This document shows, in pieces, positions 11,901-22,541 of a stretch of DNA of 64,000 nucleotides. Under the pieces are notes generated by a model. It saw only the letters and a program-made list of their open reading frames with translations, did no database searches and was not told where the DNA came from. Source of the DNA: Chlamydomonas sphaeroides (taxonomy: Eukaryota > Chlorophyta > Chlorophyceae > Chlamydomonadales > Chlamydomonadaceae); NCBI GenBank assembly GCA_001662425.1, contig BDDC01000112.1, forward strand, positions 9,691-73,690. The letters run 5' to 3'. A program made the position numbers and the translations under genes. Each line of letters starts with the position of its first letter. Position 1 is the stretch's first letter.

Positions 11901-13805
11901 CTTGCGCGCCGGGGGCACCGCCGCCGCAGGGGCCGGTGGCGGCGGCGGTGGCGGACAGCCCTGACCACGGCGCCGCGGTACTGAGGAGCATGAAGGTGTG
12001 CGGTCGTAGGTCGTGCGCGGGCTGGCTGCGCTCCCGAGGTTAGGGTGCTGCAGCTTGCGCTGCTGCAGTCTGCTGGAGCCTGGCTGCCAGACACACGCTC
12101 AGCTGCACACACGAATTACATGTTTCTACTTCTAGAAACACGAACGTCCCCGGGGGTGTTACTACATGTACCTATTCCTGTACATAAGGCCAAAACATTT
12201 CCTTGAGCTTGAACACACGAATGACCTCTCGCCGGCCCTCCCCGCACCGCAGTCCGTGTACCTGACGCTGCTGGAGGTGGCCCTGGCGCTGCGCTACCTG
12301 CACGGCAGGCACATCGTGCACCGGGGTGAGCCGCGCTGGGGGCGGGAAGGGGAAAGCTGGTGGGAGGGCAGCCAGGGTTCGTGCCGCGCGGCTGCGCTAC
12401 CTGCACGGCAGGCACATCGTACACAGGGGTGAGACGTGCGCAGCGGGCGAGGACGGGGGAAAAGTCGGGGCAGAGGAGCCAGGGTTCGTGCCAAAGGGGC
12501 ACATCCCTGACACGCTTCGTCGGCCCGGCCCCGCAGACGTCAAGCCCGCCAACGTGCTGCTGCGCGGCTGCAACCCCACGGCCGCTGACCCACGCGGCTT
12601 CACCGCCCAGCTCTCGGACCTGGGCCTCGCGCTTGTGCTGGCGGGGGAGGAGCCCCAGGGCGCCGGCGCCGGCGGCACCCACCCTCACCTCCACCACTCC
12701 CACCACCACCAAGGCAACGGCCAGGATGGGCCCCGGGCTGGTGGCCGCGCCAACACCGACGCCGACGACGGCGGCGGTGGTGCTGCCGGCGGCGGGCGGT
12801 ACGCCATCCAGGACGAAGCCATCGGCACGTGAGTGACTTCGCGCGTGGCACACCTGCGAGCCTGCCAACCCAAGGATGCGCTTTGCTGCGGCGCCCCAAT
12901 GCCTGCTGCCCAGCCGGCTGGCCTAGCCTGCGCCGACGGGCCCCTTTGATGGCTGCATCACCTGATTGGGCGTGTGTCCCTATCTCCCGCCCTTCGCAGC
13001 GTGGACCACATGGCGCCCGAGGCCCTGCGCGGCAGCGGTGAGACCGGACGGAGCCAACTGTGTAGCCAGGGAGCCGGCAGCCCAGCGCCCACCGCTGTCG
13101 CGCCTGCGCCACGTTTAAGGCCCACAGCCCGCCCCTCACCCTCTTGCTTCTTGCGACCTGACCCACGCCTGTCCCAAACCCACCTCCCGCTGCCGCCAGG
13201 CTCCCGCATCACCACCGCCATTGACGTGTTTGCCTTCGGCGTGCTCATGCTCGAGGCGCTCACCGCCGGCCGCCGGCCCTTCGGCCCCCTGGCGCCCGAC
13301 CGGCTCAGCGGCCTGGTGCAGCGCGGAGTGAGGCCCGTGTTCCCCTCCTGGGCGCCGCAGCCCTACAGGTGCGGTGGCCGGTGGGCAGGAGGGGATGCGG
13401 GAGGGGCAGGGCCGGGGCCCTCAGAGACTCTGGGACCCGGGCACGGGCGCCGGTGGCAGGGCACGCACGGGCCTGGAGAGCCAGGCGGCTGCAGGGCGTC
13501 TGCCCGGTGGCTCATTGGGGCCGGCAGTGGCCCACCCTCGTTGGCGACGCGGTCTAACTCCGTCAGGCCTGACACCTCACACCTGACACCTCACGCCTGC
13601 CATCTCACACCTCGCCGACTGAGGCGATGCCGTGCGGCACGTCCTCTCGCCAACACCTCTCCCGGTCCTCGCTCTGCTCCCCCGCCGCAGGGACCTGGCG
13701 CAGGCGTGCTGGGCCCACAGCCCATCTCAGCGGCCCAGCTCGGCCCAGCTGGTGGAGGCGCTGCGGCAGCAGCTGCGGGCGCTGCAGGAGCAGCAGCAGG
13801 CGTAG
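5950..13805 (+). CDS. Large Ser/Thr protein kinase (TKL/MAP3K-like) with long N-terminal region
   Basis: Fourteen exons join in phase to 1560 residues: 5950-7265, 7414-7690, 8031-8426, 8704-9620, 9757-10006, 10266-10313, 10594-10641, 11023-11226, 11456-11995, 12253-12325, 12537-12828, 13000-13037, 13200-13368, 13691-13805. The first ~1040 residues are Ala/Gly/Ser-rich and unassigned, with a Cys-containing N-terminus (MCLTSCFGG). The kinase domain has the glycine loop IGQGGGGAVFLG (about 1050-1061), VAVK lysine near 1072, HRDVKPAN with catalytic Asp near 1357, then DLG instead of DFG near 1384, GTVDHMAPEAL, and DVFAFGVLMLEALTAGRRPFG-type helix F. A long insert with a run of Asp lies between the alpha-C region and the hinge. 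All ATP- and metal-binding residues look present, so it should be active. Substrate is unknown. The family type, a kinase at the end of a long low-complexity chain, is common in volvocine algae. Confidence 0.87.
10881..11003 (+). repeat. 12-bp minisatellite in a kinase intron
   Basis: About ten units of gcctccttggct or gcctccttgacc run head to tail in the intron before the exon at 11023. They end just before the acceptor and so form its pyrimidine-rich tract. Confidence 0.85.
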
Positions 13806-13819
13806 GGTGGTCCGGCTGT

Positions 13820-13824
13820 TGTAA
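13820..13824 (+). promoter_or_regulatory. TGTAA candidate polyadenylation signal, kinase gene
   Basis: TGTAA, the usual green-algal polyadenylation signal, lies only 15 nt after the kinase stop. That would give an unusually short 3' UTR, so it may be a chance match. Confidence 0.25.
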
Positions 13825-16245
13825 GTTTGCGTGTGCGTTTTCATGTGTGGGTGTTGGTGGGTGTTGAGGGCGCCATGCATGGATTTGTCGCAATCCTCGC
13901 ACTTTTTGCGAGGTTGCCGCCGTGATGGTCAACGCATGCATGGCATGGCAAGGAAGCAAGCAGTGGGGCTGCATGGAAGCAGCGTGGGGGTTGGGGCAAG
14001 CGGCGCTGCGGCGCGGCGCGGCGCGGCGCCGGCCCCAGCCATTGCAGTGGGTTGTGGAGGGGCGGGGCGAAAGATTGAGGAAGGTGGCTCCCTCTGCGTG
14101 TGTGGTGTAGAGGGAACGCATGCGAGGGATGCAAGCACGTGCATGTGGATCGGCTGCGCTGCGGTTAGGCAGCGGTGTGTGTGCCGTACGGAAGTACGGC
14201 AGGGCGCCGTAGTCCCGCGCATGCAGCGCCACTGGGTCGTGCCCAATCAAACGACGAGAGAGAGGCGATCCCCAACCCTTCAGAACGAGGCCTGCCTGAC
14301 GGTTTGCTCGCTGTCGCGCCATTCCGCATCTCGGAGGAACAGCTCACATAGTAGTTGATCTGACGTGGACGGTTGTTCCACGAGCCTTTCAGTGTCCTGT
14401 ATCGTACTTTGTCGTACGATTAAGTTGCCGTACATGCGTGCGCGCTGGTGGTTCTGCATCACGACAGAGGCACGCCCAGCATGCGGCCCGCTGCCGCCAC
14501 CTGCTGCGGCCGCGCTGCGTGTGTGCGAGTGTGCCCGCACGTCTGCGGAGTGACTCAGCTGTGGAGTGAGTCATCTGTGGAGTGTCGCATGCCGGGGCAT
14601 CCAACATATCCATGGACGCCGCCCCAGTGTGGCCCAAGGGCATACGTCGCGCCCCCTGCACGGAGGCCCTTGCTGCTGGCGCTGCTGAGGAGGAGTTTTT
14701 GTTGGTTGGGGGCCCGAGGTGCTGCGTGTGGTGGGCCGGTCGGCCTCCGGCGTGCCGCCGGCCACTGCGCCCTTGCGGTTGGCGCCGACTGACCTTATTA
14801 GCTGCCGCCGAGGGACGGAGGCGAGCGGCCCCTGGGGCACCGCGGGCCTCCGCTGGCGCCAGCCCTTGCGCTTTCAATTGACCCATTCTTGTTTCGCTTT
14901 TGCCGCTGCGGGGCCATGGCGGACGAGCTCGGTTGAGAGCTCTGCCCAGCCAGCAGGGAGATGCATGGACCGTGGCCGGGGCAGGCGGGCCAGGTGTTTG
15001 CGCACCGGCCAGCGGTCTGATGTTCGGGGGCGTACGTGTTCAACGTTTAGGGTCGAAATAGAGTACCGCCCCGTGTGTGGCGGCCCGCGCGTGCGCGAGG
15101 AGGGAGCCCCGTCGGCTGCGTGGGCTAGCGGCGGCGGCCCTCGCGAGCCCCCAGCAAGCGCAGGCCGGGCCTCTTGCCGTGGCGCTGCAGCTGCTTGTGC
15201 TGGATACGCATGTACGACGGTGATATGACGGGGGCGGCTCCGTGCACCTGCACCTGCACAGGCACAGGCACAGGCATAGGCGACTGCCGCTGGGTGCGCG
15301 GCGCAGCTCATGGTGGGAGCGACCTAGCTGGCTGGGGCCGTTGGGCCGCACGTTGGGTGCGGCGGGCTGGTTGCGGCGGATGCAGCTAGCAGCTTGCGGC
15401 GGTGCGGGACCCGGCGCGCACCTTGCCGCTTAGCGGCCAAGCACCGGCTGCTGAGGATGGGAATCAATGCAGCCGCTTGGCGTGTACAGGGCTGTGTAGC
15501 TTTCCCCGTGTGGGTGTCTTCGCCACCGCGTGTATTTTCATATCACCGGTAGTGTGGCTTACACTTTCCGGGTGGGCGTGTGTGTTGTGTTGTGTTGTGT
15601 GTGTACGATCCGCATCTATCTGGGCTCGGCGGTCGGCGCGCGCGTGCAAACAATGCATGCCGTGTGTGGGAGTGAACCCGCCGCCTGCCGCCTAGCCTGC
15701 ACGCTGGGCCGGTGCGCGTTTGCTGTACGTGGGACGGCCCCAGAGACATACACGCTGGTATAGCGAGGACGCATACGCGTGGGTGTCGTGGGTGGGGGCG
15801 TGGGCTTGGGTGGATGGGTGTGCGCAGGGATTTATGTGGGCATGGGCATGGTTGTGGGTGTGGGTGGCAGGGTGGCGCGCCCCATGCACGATGCCGCTGC
15901 ATTGGGGCGCTTACCTGCCTGGGCGACATGCTTGTGACGAGCGAGACGGCACGGACGCAGGAGGATCGGTCGCCGTGCGAGGGTGCATGGGTCCATGACG
16001 CCAGCGTGGCGGATATATAGGCGATGGCACGTGAGCCATCAGTGGGCCGCCGGGAGAGGGCGAAAGGGCCGAGCAGAGGCGGCGGCTCGCCGCCCGTCTC
16101 TCGCACGGGTAGTCGGCAGCAGCCGTGCTGTGGGGCTGGGCGGCGCCGCTTGTGGCAGGTGCCACACCACACACACAATATATACTACTCCCGTGGCTCC
16201 GTGGAGCATCTCGAGAGACCTCTTGCTCAGTGGGCTAACGCCTAC

Positions 16246-16255
16246 NNNNNNNNNN
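16246..16255. other. Assembly gap (10 N)
   Basis: Ten undetermined bases in intergenic DNA; the true length is unknown. Confidence 0.98.
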
Positions 16256-16351
16256 CGCTGGGCGCTGCAGGCATGGCCCATGGGGGCCCTGGACTAGCAG
16301 TGTGGTTAGCGTTACGGGTTGTTGCGGGAACGCAACTAGTCCGGTACTGGT

Positions 16352-16449
16352 GCGGTAGGAGCGTGCGGTAGGGGGCATGCTGTAGGGGGCATGCTGTAGG
16401 GGGCATGCGGTAGGGGGCATGCGGTAGGGGGCATGCGGTAGGGGGCATG
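16352..16449 (+). repeat. 14-bp intergenic tandem repeat
   Basis: Six to seven units of ggtagggggcatgc or the variant tgtagggggcatgc lie in tandem about 100 bp after the N gap. No coding role was seen. Confidence 0.85.
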
Positions 16450-16669
16450 GCGCTACACCCGTCGCCAGGGTACACACACGCATATGTAACTCATGCGGCT
16501 TTGCGCATCGATCGGGCATATCATCGTTCCCCAAGCCGCCGGGCCAGCGCCCAGCGGCGGTGTGGTGTGGACGGCGCCCGGCTCCTGACGACCCAGCAGC
16601 CGGCATTGCCACTCACCCCTGCCCACGCCGGCAGTAGCAGGCGAATGTCGGGAGTACCGTGACCCCACT

Positions 16670-16674
16670 TTACA
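16670..16674 (-). promoter_or_regulatory. TGTAA candidate polyadenylation signal, P450 gene
   Basis: On the minus strand TGTAA occurs about 540 nt after the P450 stop codon, a normal 3' UTR length for these algae. No transcript evidence is available. Confidence 0.4.
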
Positions 16675-17214
16675 GTAGGCGCCGGCGCTCCTCGCGTTCC
16701 GCTGGCAGCCGAAACGGCGCCACCGACACTGCGTCATTAATGTGCTGGCGCTCGCTCCAACCCAAGCACATCTAACACCCACCGCCACCGCCGCCACGGA
16801 CCGCACAACGCGGCCCACTGGGAGAGACCATGCCCGCACCACATGAGGTATGCGCCCCAGCTCGGATGCCCAATGTATGTGCCAGCCGACGGAACAGCAC
16901 CCCTCCTGGGCCAGCAAAGATTACCTACCCACCTTCACTTGCGCTCCTGTCTAGCGCCCTATGCACATTCTTATCACTCGGCCCCCGAGCTGCCCAGCGC
17001 TCGCCTTCCTCCTGCAGCTCCTCCGCCGCCCACCGCCGCCGCCCGGGACCCTCGCCCGGTAGCACGCGCGCGTATATCAGCAGCGCTCGTCCCTGACACA
17101 CATGCAAATAGCGCATTCCCCCGCGCGCCTCCGCCTCCGCCTCAAGCCTCACGCGCTGCGTCCAGCCCGCGTCCAGCTCGCGTCCAGCTCGCTGCCACTG
17201 CCCGACCCCGGGGC

Positions 17215-20200
17215 TCATGCCGGCGCCCCTGCAGCCGCCGCCGCCGCCCCCGAGCCCGCTGCCGCCGCCGGCCCTGGCGCCGCCTGCCTGTTGGCGGTAC
17301 GCTGCAGCGGCCGCAGCCGCACCCACACGCCGCCCTTGACGCGCAGAGTGATGGAGGCCTGCAGGTTGGCCTCGCTCGGCTCCACACCCTGCGTGAGGCA
17401 GCGGTTCGGCAACAAAAAATGAAGGATAAGAGAATGAAACACGTCATGGTCGTCAGGTTGCATGTGTTGCTGTCGAGTCGTGAGGGCTGTGCCGGACGCT
17501 GCGCAATGCGGCAAGCTTTCTGCGGCCTGCTGGGGGCACGACACGACACGACACGGGGAGCCCTGCGCTGATCATGCCGTTCATGTTGGGCCTGGGTCTC
17601 TGGGTCTGTAGTGAGAAGAGCCCATACCGGTACGCAGAGACGCACCCGGGGGTCGGGCAGCAGCTCCAGCTCCGACAGCATCGCTGCCAGCGTGAGCTAC
17701 GTGGTGGCGATGGGGTACGGGCACAGGAGGTCGGCGGCGTGACCGAGGGCCGGTGGGCGCACGGGAGCTGGGGCACCAGCAGAGGCGGGCACCAGAGGGG
17801 GGCACCAGCAGAGGCGGGCACCAGCAGAGGCGGGCACCAGGGGCCCCCACGAGGAGCCACGCAGTCAGGCCGCGGGGCCCAACATGAAGCCAGGCGGCGG
17901 CAGGCAGGCAGGGTCGCCGCAGCGCCGCACGACCATGGCTGGCGCCCGCAGAGTCGCGCACGGCATCAAGCACGGCGCCACACCCGTATGCGACCACGGC
18001 AGAGGTCACACGCACACGCGCGCGCACGAAACAGGTGCGAAGCAGGACGTCACACGCGTGCCTCCGCACTGCCACGCACACACCACACACGAGAGGTTGG
18101 TGCGGTCACCTGCAGGTTCAGCATGCCAAAGTGGCGGCCGATGCAGCTGCGCGGGCCGGCGCCGAAGGGCAGGAACGCGTTGGGCTGCCGAGGTGCACGC
18201 GGGGCAGCAGCGGCCGGGGCCAGGGGTCGGGGTCAGCGGCCGGGGCCAGCAGCGGTCGGGGCCAGCGGTTGGGGGCAGCGTGTGAGCGCAAGGGGGTGCG
18301 GAGCGTCCTCAGCGTTGGCAGCGCCGCCCCACGCCGGCCGCCCAGGGCCCGGCGCCACGGCCGCCAACACCGCACGGCAGCAGGGGGGCTGCAGTGCGGT
18401 CCGCACCTGGCTGGGGCCCAGCGCCTCGGCGCCCTGGCCGGAGGCCCAGTAGGCGAGCGGCGTTGATCCCTCGGGCATCCAGCGCTGCGGCGGCGACGGG
18501 CGGGCAGGCGCCGCTCGCAGCGGGCGGTGGCACGTCAGGTCAGGGCACGGCAAGGCAAGTGCGGGCGGCGCCCGATCCCTAACCCTGCCAAATTGGGCTG
18601 GGCTGCTCCGACACAGCGCGCTCGGCGACCACACCACCGGGCCGCCGCCACACGTTCCTGTTTCGTTCAGCGTCGCCAGTGTCCCCAGCCCCAACGCGCG
18701 GCGGCGCGTTCTGGTCATGTTTGCCAGTCATCAGCCACAGCCACAGCGGCAGCAGCCTCACGAGCGCCCCCACCTGCGGCAGCCACTCGTCGGGCCGCGG
18801 CCATATGCCCGGGTGGCGCTGCATGCTGTAGGCGCTGACCGCCACGCTGGAGCCCGGCGCCAGGCTGCAGCCGCCCAGCGCCAGGCCCTCGGCGCCCACC
18901 GCCAGGCGCGTGATCTCGGGCAGCGGCGGCAGGAGGCGCATGGCCTCGTTCAGGCAGGCGGTGGTGAAGGGCAGCCGCCGCGCGTCGTCGGCGGTGAGCT
19001 GCTCGGGGCGCCGGCCGGCCATCACGGCCAGCACCTGGGGGGCACGGCCAGTGGGGCGTTGGGTGTTGGGCGTTGGGTGTTGGGTGCTGGGTGTTGGGTG
19101 TTGTGGGTCACGCGGGGCGAGTGCTGGTGTGGAGAGGATTGGGGTCGCCGAAGCGAGCTGGTCCGCGCAAGCAGCAGCACGTGCGGCAGTGTGCGGCAGT
19201 GTGCGGCAGTGTACGGCAGTGAACGGCAGTGTACGGCAGTGTGCGGCAGCTGCGCACCTCGGCCCTCGCGGCGGCCTGCGCCTGGGGCTGCTGCGCCAGG
19301 AAGTACGAGGTGGTGGCCAGCACCAGGCTGCTGCTGTCGGTGCCCGCGAAGAACAGCGTCACCAGCTGTAAGGGGGGAAGGGGGAGAGGGCGGAAAGCAG
19401 GATTTGGGAGGTGGGAGGGAGGAGGGAGGAAGAGCGTCACCAGCTGTGAGGGGTGTGTGCCCAAGGTGGGAGGGGTAGGTGAGGGAGGAGCGTACGGATG
19501 CGGGAGCAATGGCGGCAAGGGGCAAGGGGGTTTGACGAGCGCCTTTGGTTGGTGCGTGCTTGCTCCCTCCCCCCGCCCAGGCCCCCACCTCGTCGCGGAT
19601 GATCTTGTCCGAGAGCGGCCGAAGCAGCCCCGACACAGGGCAGCCCCCACCGCCGCCGCCACCACCCGCGGCCTGTGCCTCCGTCTGCGCCGCCTTCTGC
19701 TGGCGCTGCTGGGCCTTGAGCAGGAACGCCAGAATGTCCCTGTCGCCCGCCTCCACGCCTGGCGGCGAACGGGAGGAGATGAAGGGCTGGCAGCGGGCCA
19801 ACAGCAGCAACAGGGGCCGCGTCGGGACACGGCTCTGTGCTTTGGCGCCAAAGGGCATGCGGAGGCCTGCAGGCCCTGCCTAGCGCCTGGGCTGCGGCCC
19901 CTTCTCGCCCACCACACCACACCACATCACACCACACCACACCACACCACACCACACCACACCACACCACACCACACCACACCACACCACACCACATTGC
20001 CGCCGGCCCCACCCTGCTGCCGCCTGCCGCGGATGAGGCCGTACACCAGGTCGCTCAGCTCGGCAGCCGCCGCCAGGTACCTGAGGGGCCAGGGGCGGGT
20101 GGGTGGGGGGGTCGGGTGATCGGGTGGTGGCGGCTGGCGGCTTAGCGGCGCAGCGCTGGAGCGCAGAGTGCACGCAACCGGCCAAGATCAGCGGAAGCAG

Positions 20201-21994
20201 CAGCGGCGGCACCCCGCGGCCGAGCTGCGCCTGGCTGCGAAAGCAGCGGCGCCCCGCCGTACAGCACACCCTGCCGTACCTGTCGTACCCCGGCAGCGCC
20301 TCGTTGGGCACCGGCAGCTGCAGCAGCAGCAGCAGCGAGCCGGCCTCAAGCGTGTTAGTCAGAGCCACCACGTCCGAGCCCGGCGCCCCAGAGGCAGCAC
20401 CGGAGGCGCCGGAGGCCGCCAACGGGCAGCCCGCCGCCTGTCGCGCTGCCTCTGACAGCGACCCCGCCCTCGCCAGGCTGCGCAGCTCGGACCGCAGTCC
20501 GGTCCGGCCCAGCACGTCTGTGTGTGGGAGAGAGGTGAGCTTTAGGCTGTCGGCCAGGCAAAAAGGCCAAGGCAGGGCGGACCGAGGCCACAGCGGAAAG
20601 CAGCAGCCCAGACCAGCGCACGACCGTCTCCCCGAGCAAGCGACAAACCTGTGGAGTGGCGCGACAGCAGATCCTGCAGCTCCAGGCCCACCGACCCGTC
20701 GCCCGCACCGGACCCGGCCGCAGCCGCGGCCTGCGCCTGCGTCGCCAGCACCGACGCCAGCCGCGCAGCCGAGGCGGCCATGAGCGGCGCCAGCTGGCGG
20801 ACGTAGTCGGGCCGGAAGGCGGGGCCCAGCGCCTCGCGCTGGGCCGCGTGGGCGACGGGGTCGGGCTGCGTAGCGAGGCCCTCTGATGGGGGGCGAGGGC
20901 GTGGGGGCGAGGGCGTCGAGGGCGTCGGGTTGGGCGGGCGTTGGGCCGGCGGGCAGCGGGGCGGCTGGGTTTGCCAGGCAGGGGCGGGGCGCTGTGTCAG
21001 GCAGGGGCGGGGCGCTGTGCCAGGTAGGGGCAGAGCGCACCTCCCAGCCATGCGGCGACGCGCTGCTGCCGGGGGTGCTTGGTGAAGGACGCCGCCTGCT
21101 GGTTGAGCACGGCCGCCACGTCCTCGGGCTCGCGCACTAGCACCACCCGCTTGCCCAGGTAGCGCAGCTGGGAGGGGGAGCGGGAGGGAGGGGGAGGGGA
21201 GGGCAGGAAGGTGAGCGGAGCTGAGGGGAGGGGTCGGGAGGTGTGGAGGGGTGCGGTGGCAAGGAAGGGGAGGGGAGGCAAAGGGGTGTCGGGCAACTGG
21301 GGACGGTCACGCACGCCTTGCGGCTCGCGGCTGCAGAGGCGATCCGGTTGCCTAGCGGGCAGGGCGGCGGTGCGGCACGGGGCCGGATGGGCGCCGATGG
21401 GAGCCACGTGTTGGGGAATGCTGGTCGCAGCGATGGCGAGGCGCAGAGGAGCGCATCATCTAGCGTCGGTCGCTGCACAGCTCAGAATCCCAGCAGCCAT
21501 CGGGCATCGGAGGCCCATGTTGGGTATGGTGCCGGGGCAGTAACCCCTACGTCCGGCTCGCATCGGACCGCTCCGCCGCACCTCCAGCAGCCGCTGTCCC
21601 GACTCGTTCAGGAGGCGGTGGTGCGACACGAACCGCTGGCGGAGGTTAACCTGGAGGAGGTTGACCGGGTGAGGTTGTGTGTTGTGGGGGGAGGGGCGCA
21701 TGGGGCGTCAGGGCACGGCAGGGCACCCAGAGCGCTGCTGGGATTCCTTGCCGCGATCGCCGTACGCACGAGCCGCACCTTGAGCAGGTCCCCTAGCAGC
21801 GGCATCGTGCCAGGCATGCGCGGAGGTGGCGGTAGCTCGGGAGCGGGAGGGGCTGGGGCCGGGGACGGAGCAGGGGATGCTTGGGCTGCGACAGGATGCC
21901 GCGGTTGCGGGCCAACACGCGCTGGCTGGCGTAGCGCGCTGCCCGCTGGCCGCCTCGAAGTGCCATTGGCAATGTTTGGCTGCATCGCCGGCAT
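17215..21994 (-). CDS. Cytochrome P450 monooxygenase
   Basis: Thirteen minus-strand exons give about 626 residues: 21994-21779, 21650-21582, 21167-21041, 20882-20649, 20517-20280, 20080-20013, 19758-19589, 19365-19258, 19034-18774, 18484-18407, 18184-18110, 17696-17634 and 17388-17215. The end of exon 12 may instead be 17628, also in frame. P450 hallmarks appear in order: proline-rich hinge then [13 protein letters not shown] (~58-72), I-helix AGTDSS (~381-386), ExxR as EAMR (~440-443), the aromatic motif [12 protein letters not shown], and heme loop [17 protein letters not shown] with ligand Cys near 537. The N-terminus has basic and Ala residues but no membrane helix, so plastid or other organelle targeting is possible. 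Substrate and CYP family cannot be named from sequence alone. An upstream in-frame stop supports the start. Confidence 0.9.
17765..17850 (+). repeat. Tandem repeat in a P450 intron
   Basis: Imperfect units of gggcaccagcagaggc repeat about four times in the intron between the heme-loop exon and the next exon. No coding role was seen. Confidence 0.75.
19181..19250 (+). repeat. 10-bp tandem repeat in a P450 intron
   Basis: About seven units of cggcagtgtg with single-base variants lie close to the donor of the I-helix exon on the minus strand. Confidence 0.85.
19911..19995 (+). repeat. (ACCAC)n microsatellite in a P450 intron
   Basis: About 17 copies of accac, read as (GTGGT)n on the coding strand, follow shortly after the donor at 20012. 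The sequence is not a green-algal telomere unit. Confidence 0.9.
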
Positions 21995-22541
21995 GGTCCT
22001 AAGCGCACAGCACGGTCAGGGGCGGGCAATGCGACGGAGTGCGCTATGCCGCTGCATCTAAAGTCTTTTCAGACGCAGCGGACGTATGCCTTTAGCTGCA
22101 ATGCGAGCGTCAGTGGGTCAAGCAGTCGCGAAGGCACGATCAGCGATTCTCAACCGACCAACTTCCGAAATCGCGTGCACAACTGGCGACTCGTTTGTGC
22201 ATACGCCAGCGGGTGTAACTGTTTCTGATGCACTGTAGCAACGAATACTGTGTTTAAACAAGCTCTGGAGGCCGCACCATCAACTCAAGCCGCCAGCGTG
22301 AACCCGTTCTACTACATGTCACAACTTTCTACAGCATAACTGCCCGCTGAGGGCGCATTCGGCAACTCGGAGGACCGCCGGCCGACGTGTCACGGACTTG
22401 CAGCACGGCCGCTGCCCCTGCCCCGCTTCCACCCCGGCTGCCAGCCACGCGCAGCGCCGCAGCTCGGCCTACCAGAAGTGTCAGCAGCAGACACTGGTAG
22501 CGGTGCCGAAAGGTGGCCCTCGCTGCCGGGCGACAGCCAAC
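21995..22541. other. Divergent promoter region of P450 and METTL5
   Basis: The 547 bp between two start codons on opposite strands must hold both promoters and 5' UTRs. It is noticeably AT-richer in the middle (about 22060-22330). No strict TATA box was seen. Confidence 0.55.

Larger units (their letters stand above)
13806..17214. other. 3.4-kb convergent intergenic region
   Basis: The region lies between the 3' ends of the kinase (+) and P450 (-) genes. Many ORFs are open because of base composition, but none has a recognisable motif or a phase-consistent exon chain. It contains GT-rich simple sequence at about 15575-15605, a 14-bp tandem repeat at 16352-16449 and a 10-base N gap at 16246-16255. 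A lineage-specific or noncoding gene cannot be excluded. Confidence 0.5.

Noticed and set aside
15543..16178. Minus-strand 211-codon ORF in the convergent intergenic region
   Set aside because: It is His/Pro/Arg-rich with no recognisable domain, no supporting exon chain, and lies over GT-rich simple sequence.
19911..19995. Interstitial telomere repeat
   Set aside because: The unit is ACCAC, not a TTTTAGGG-type green-algal or TTTAGGG-type plant telomere unit.
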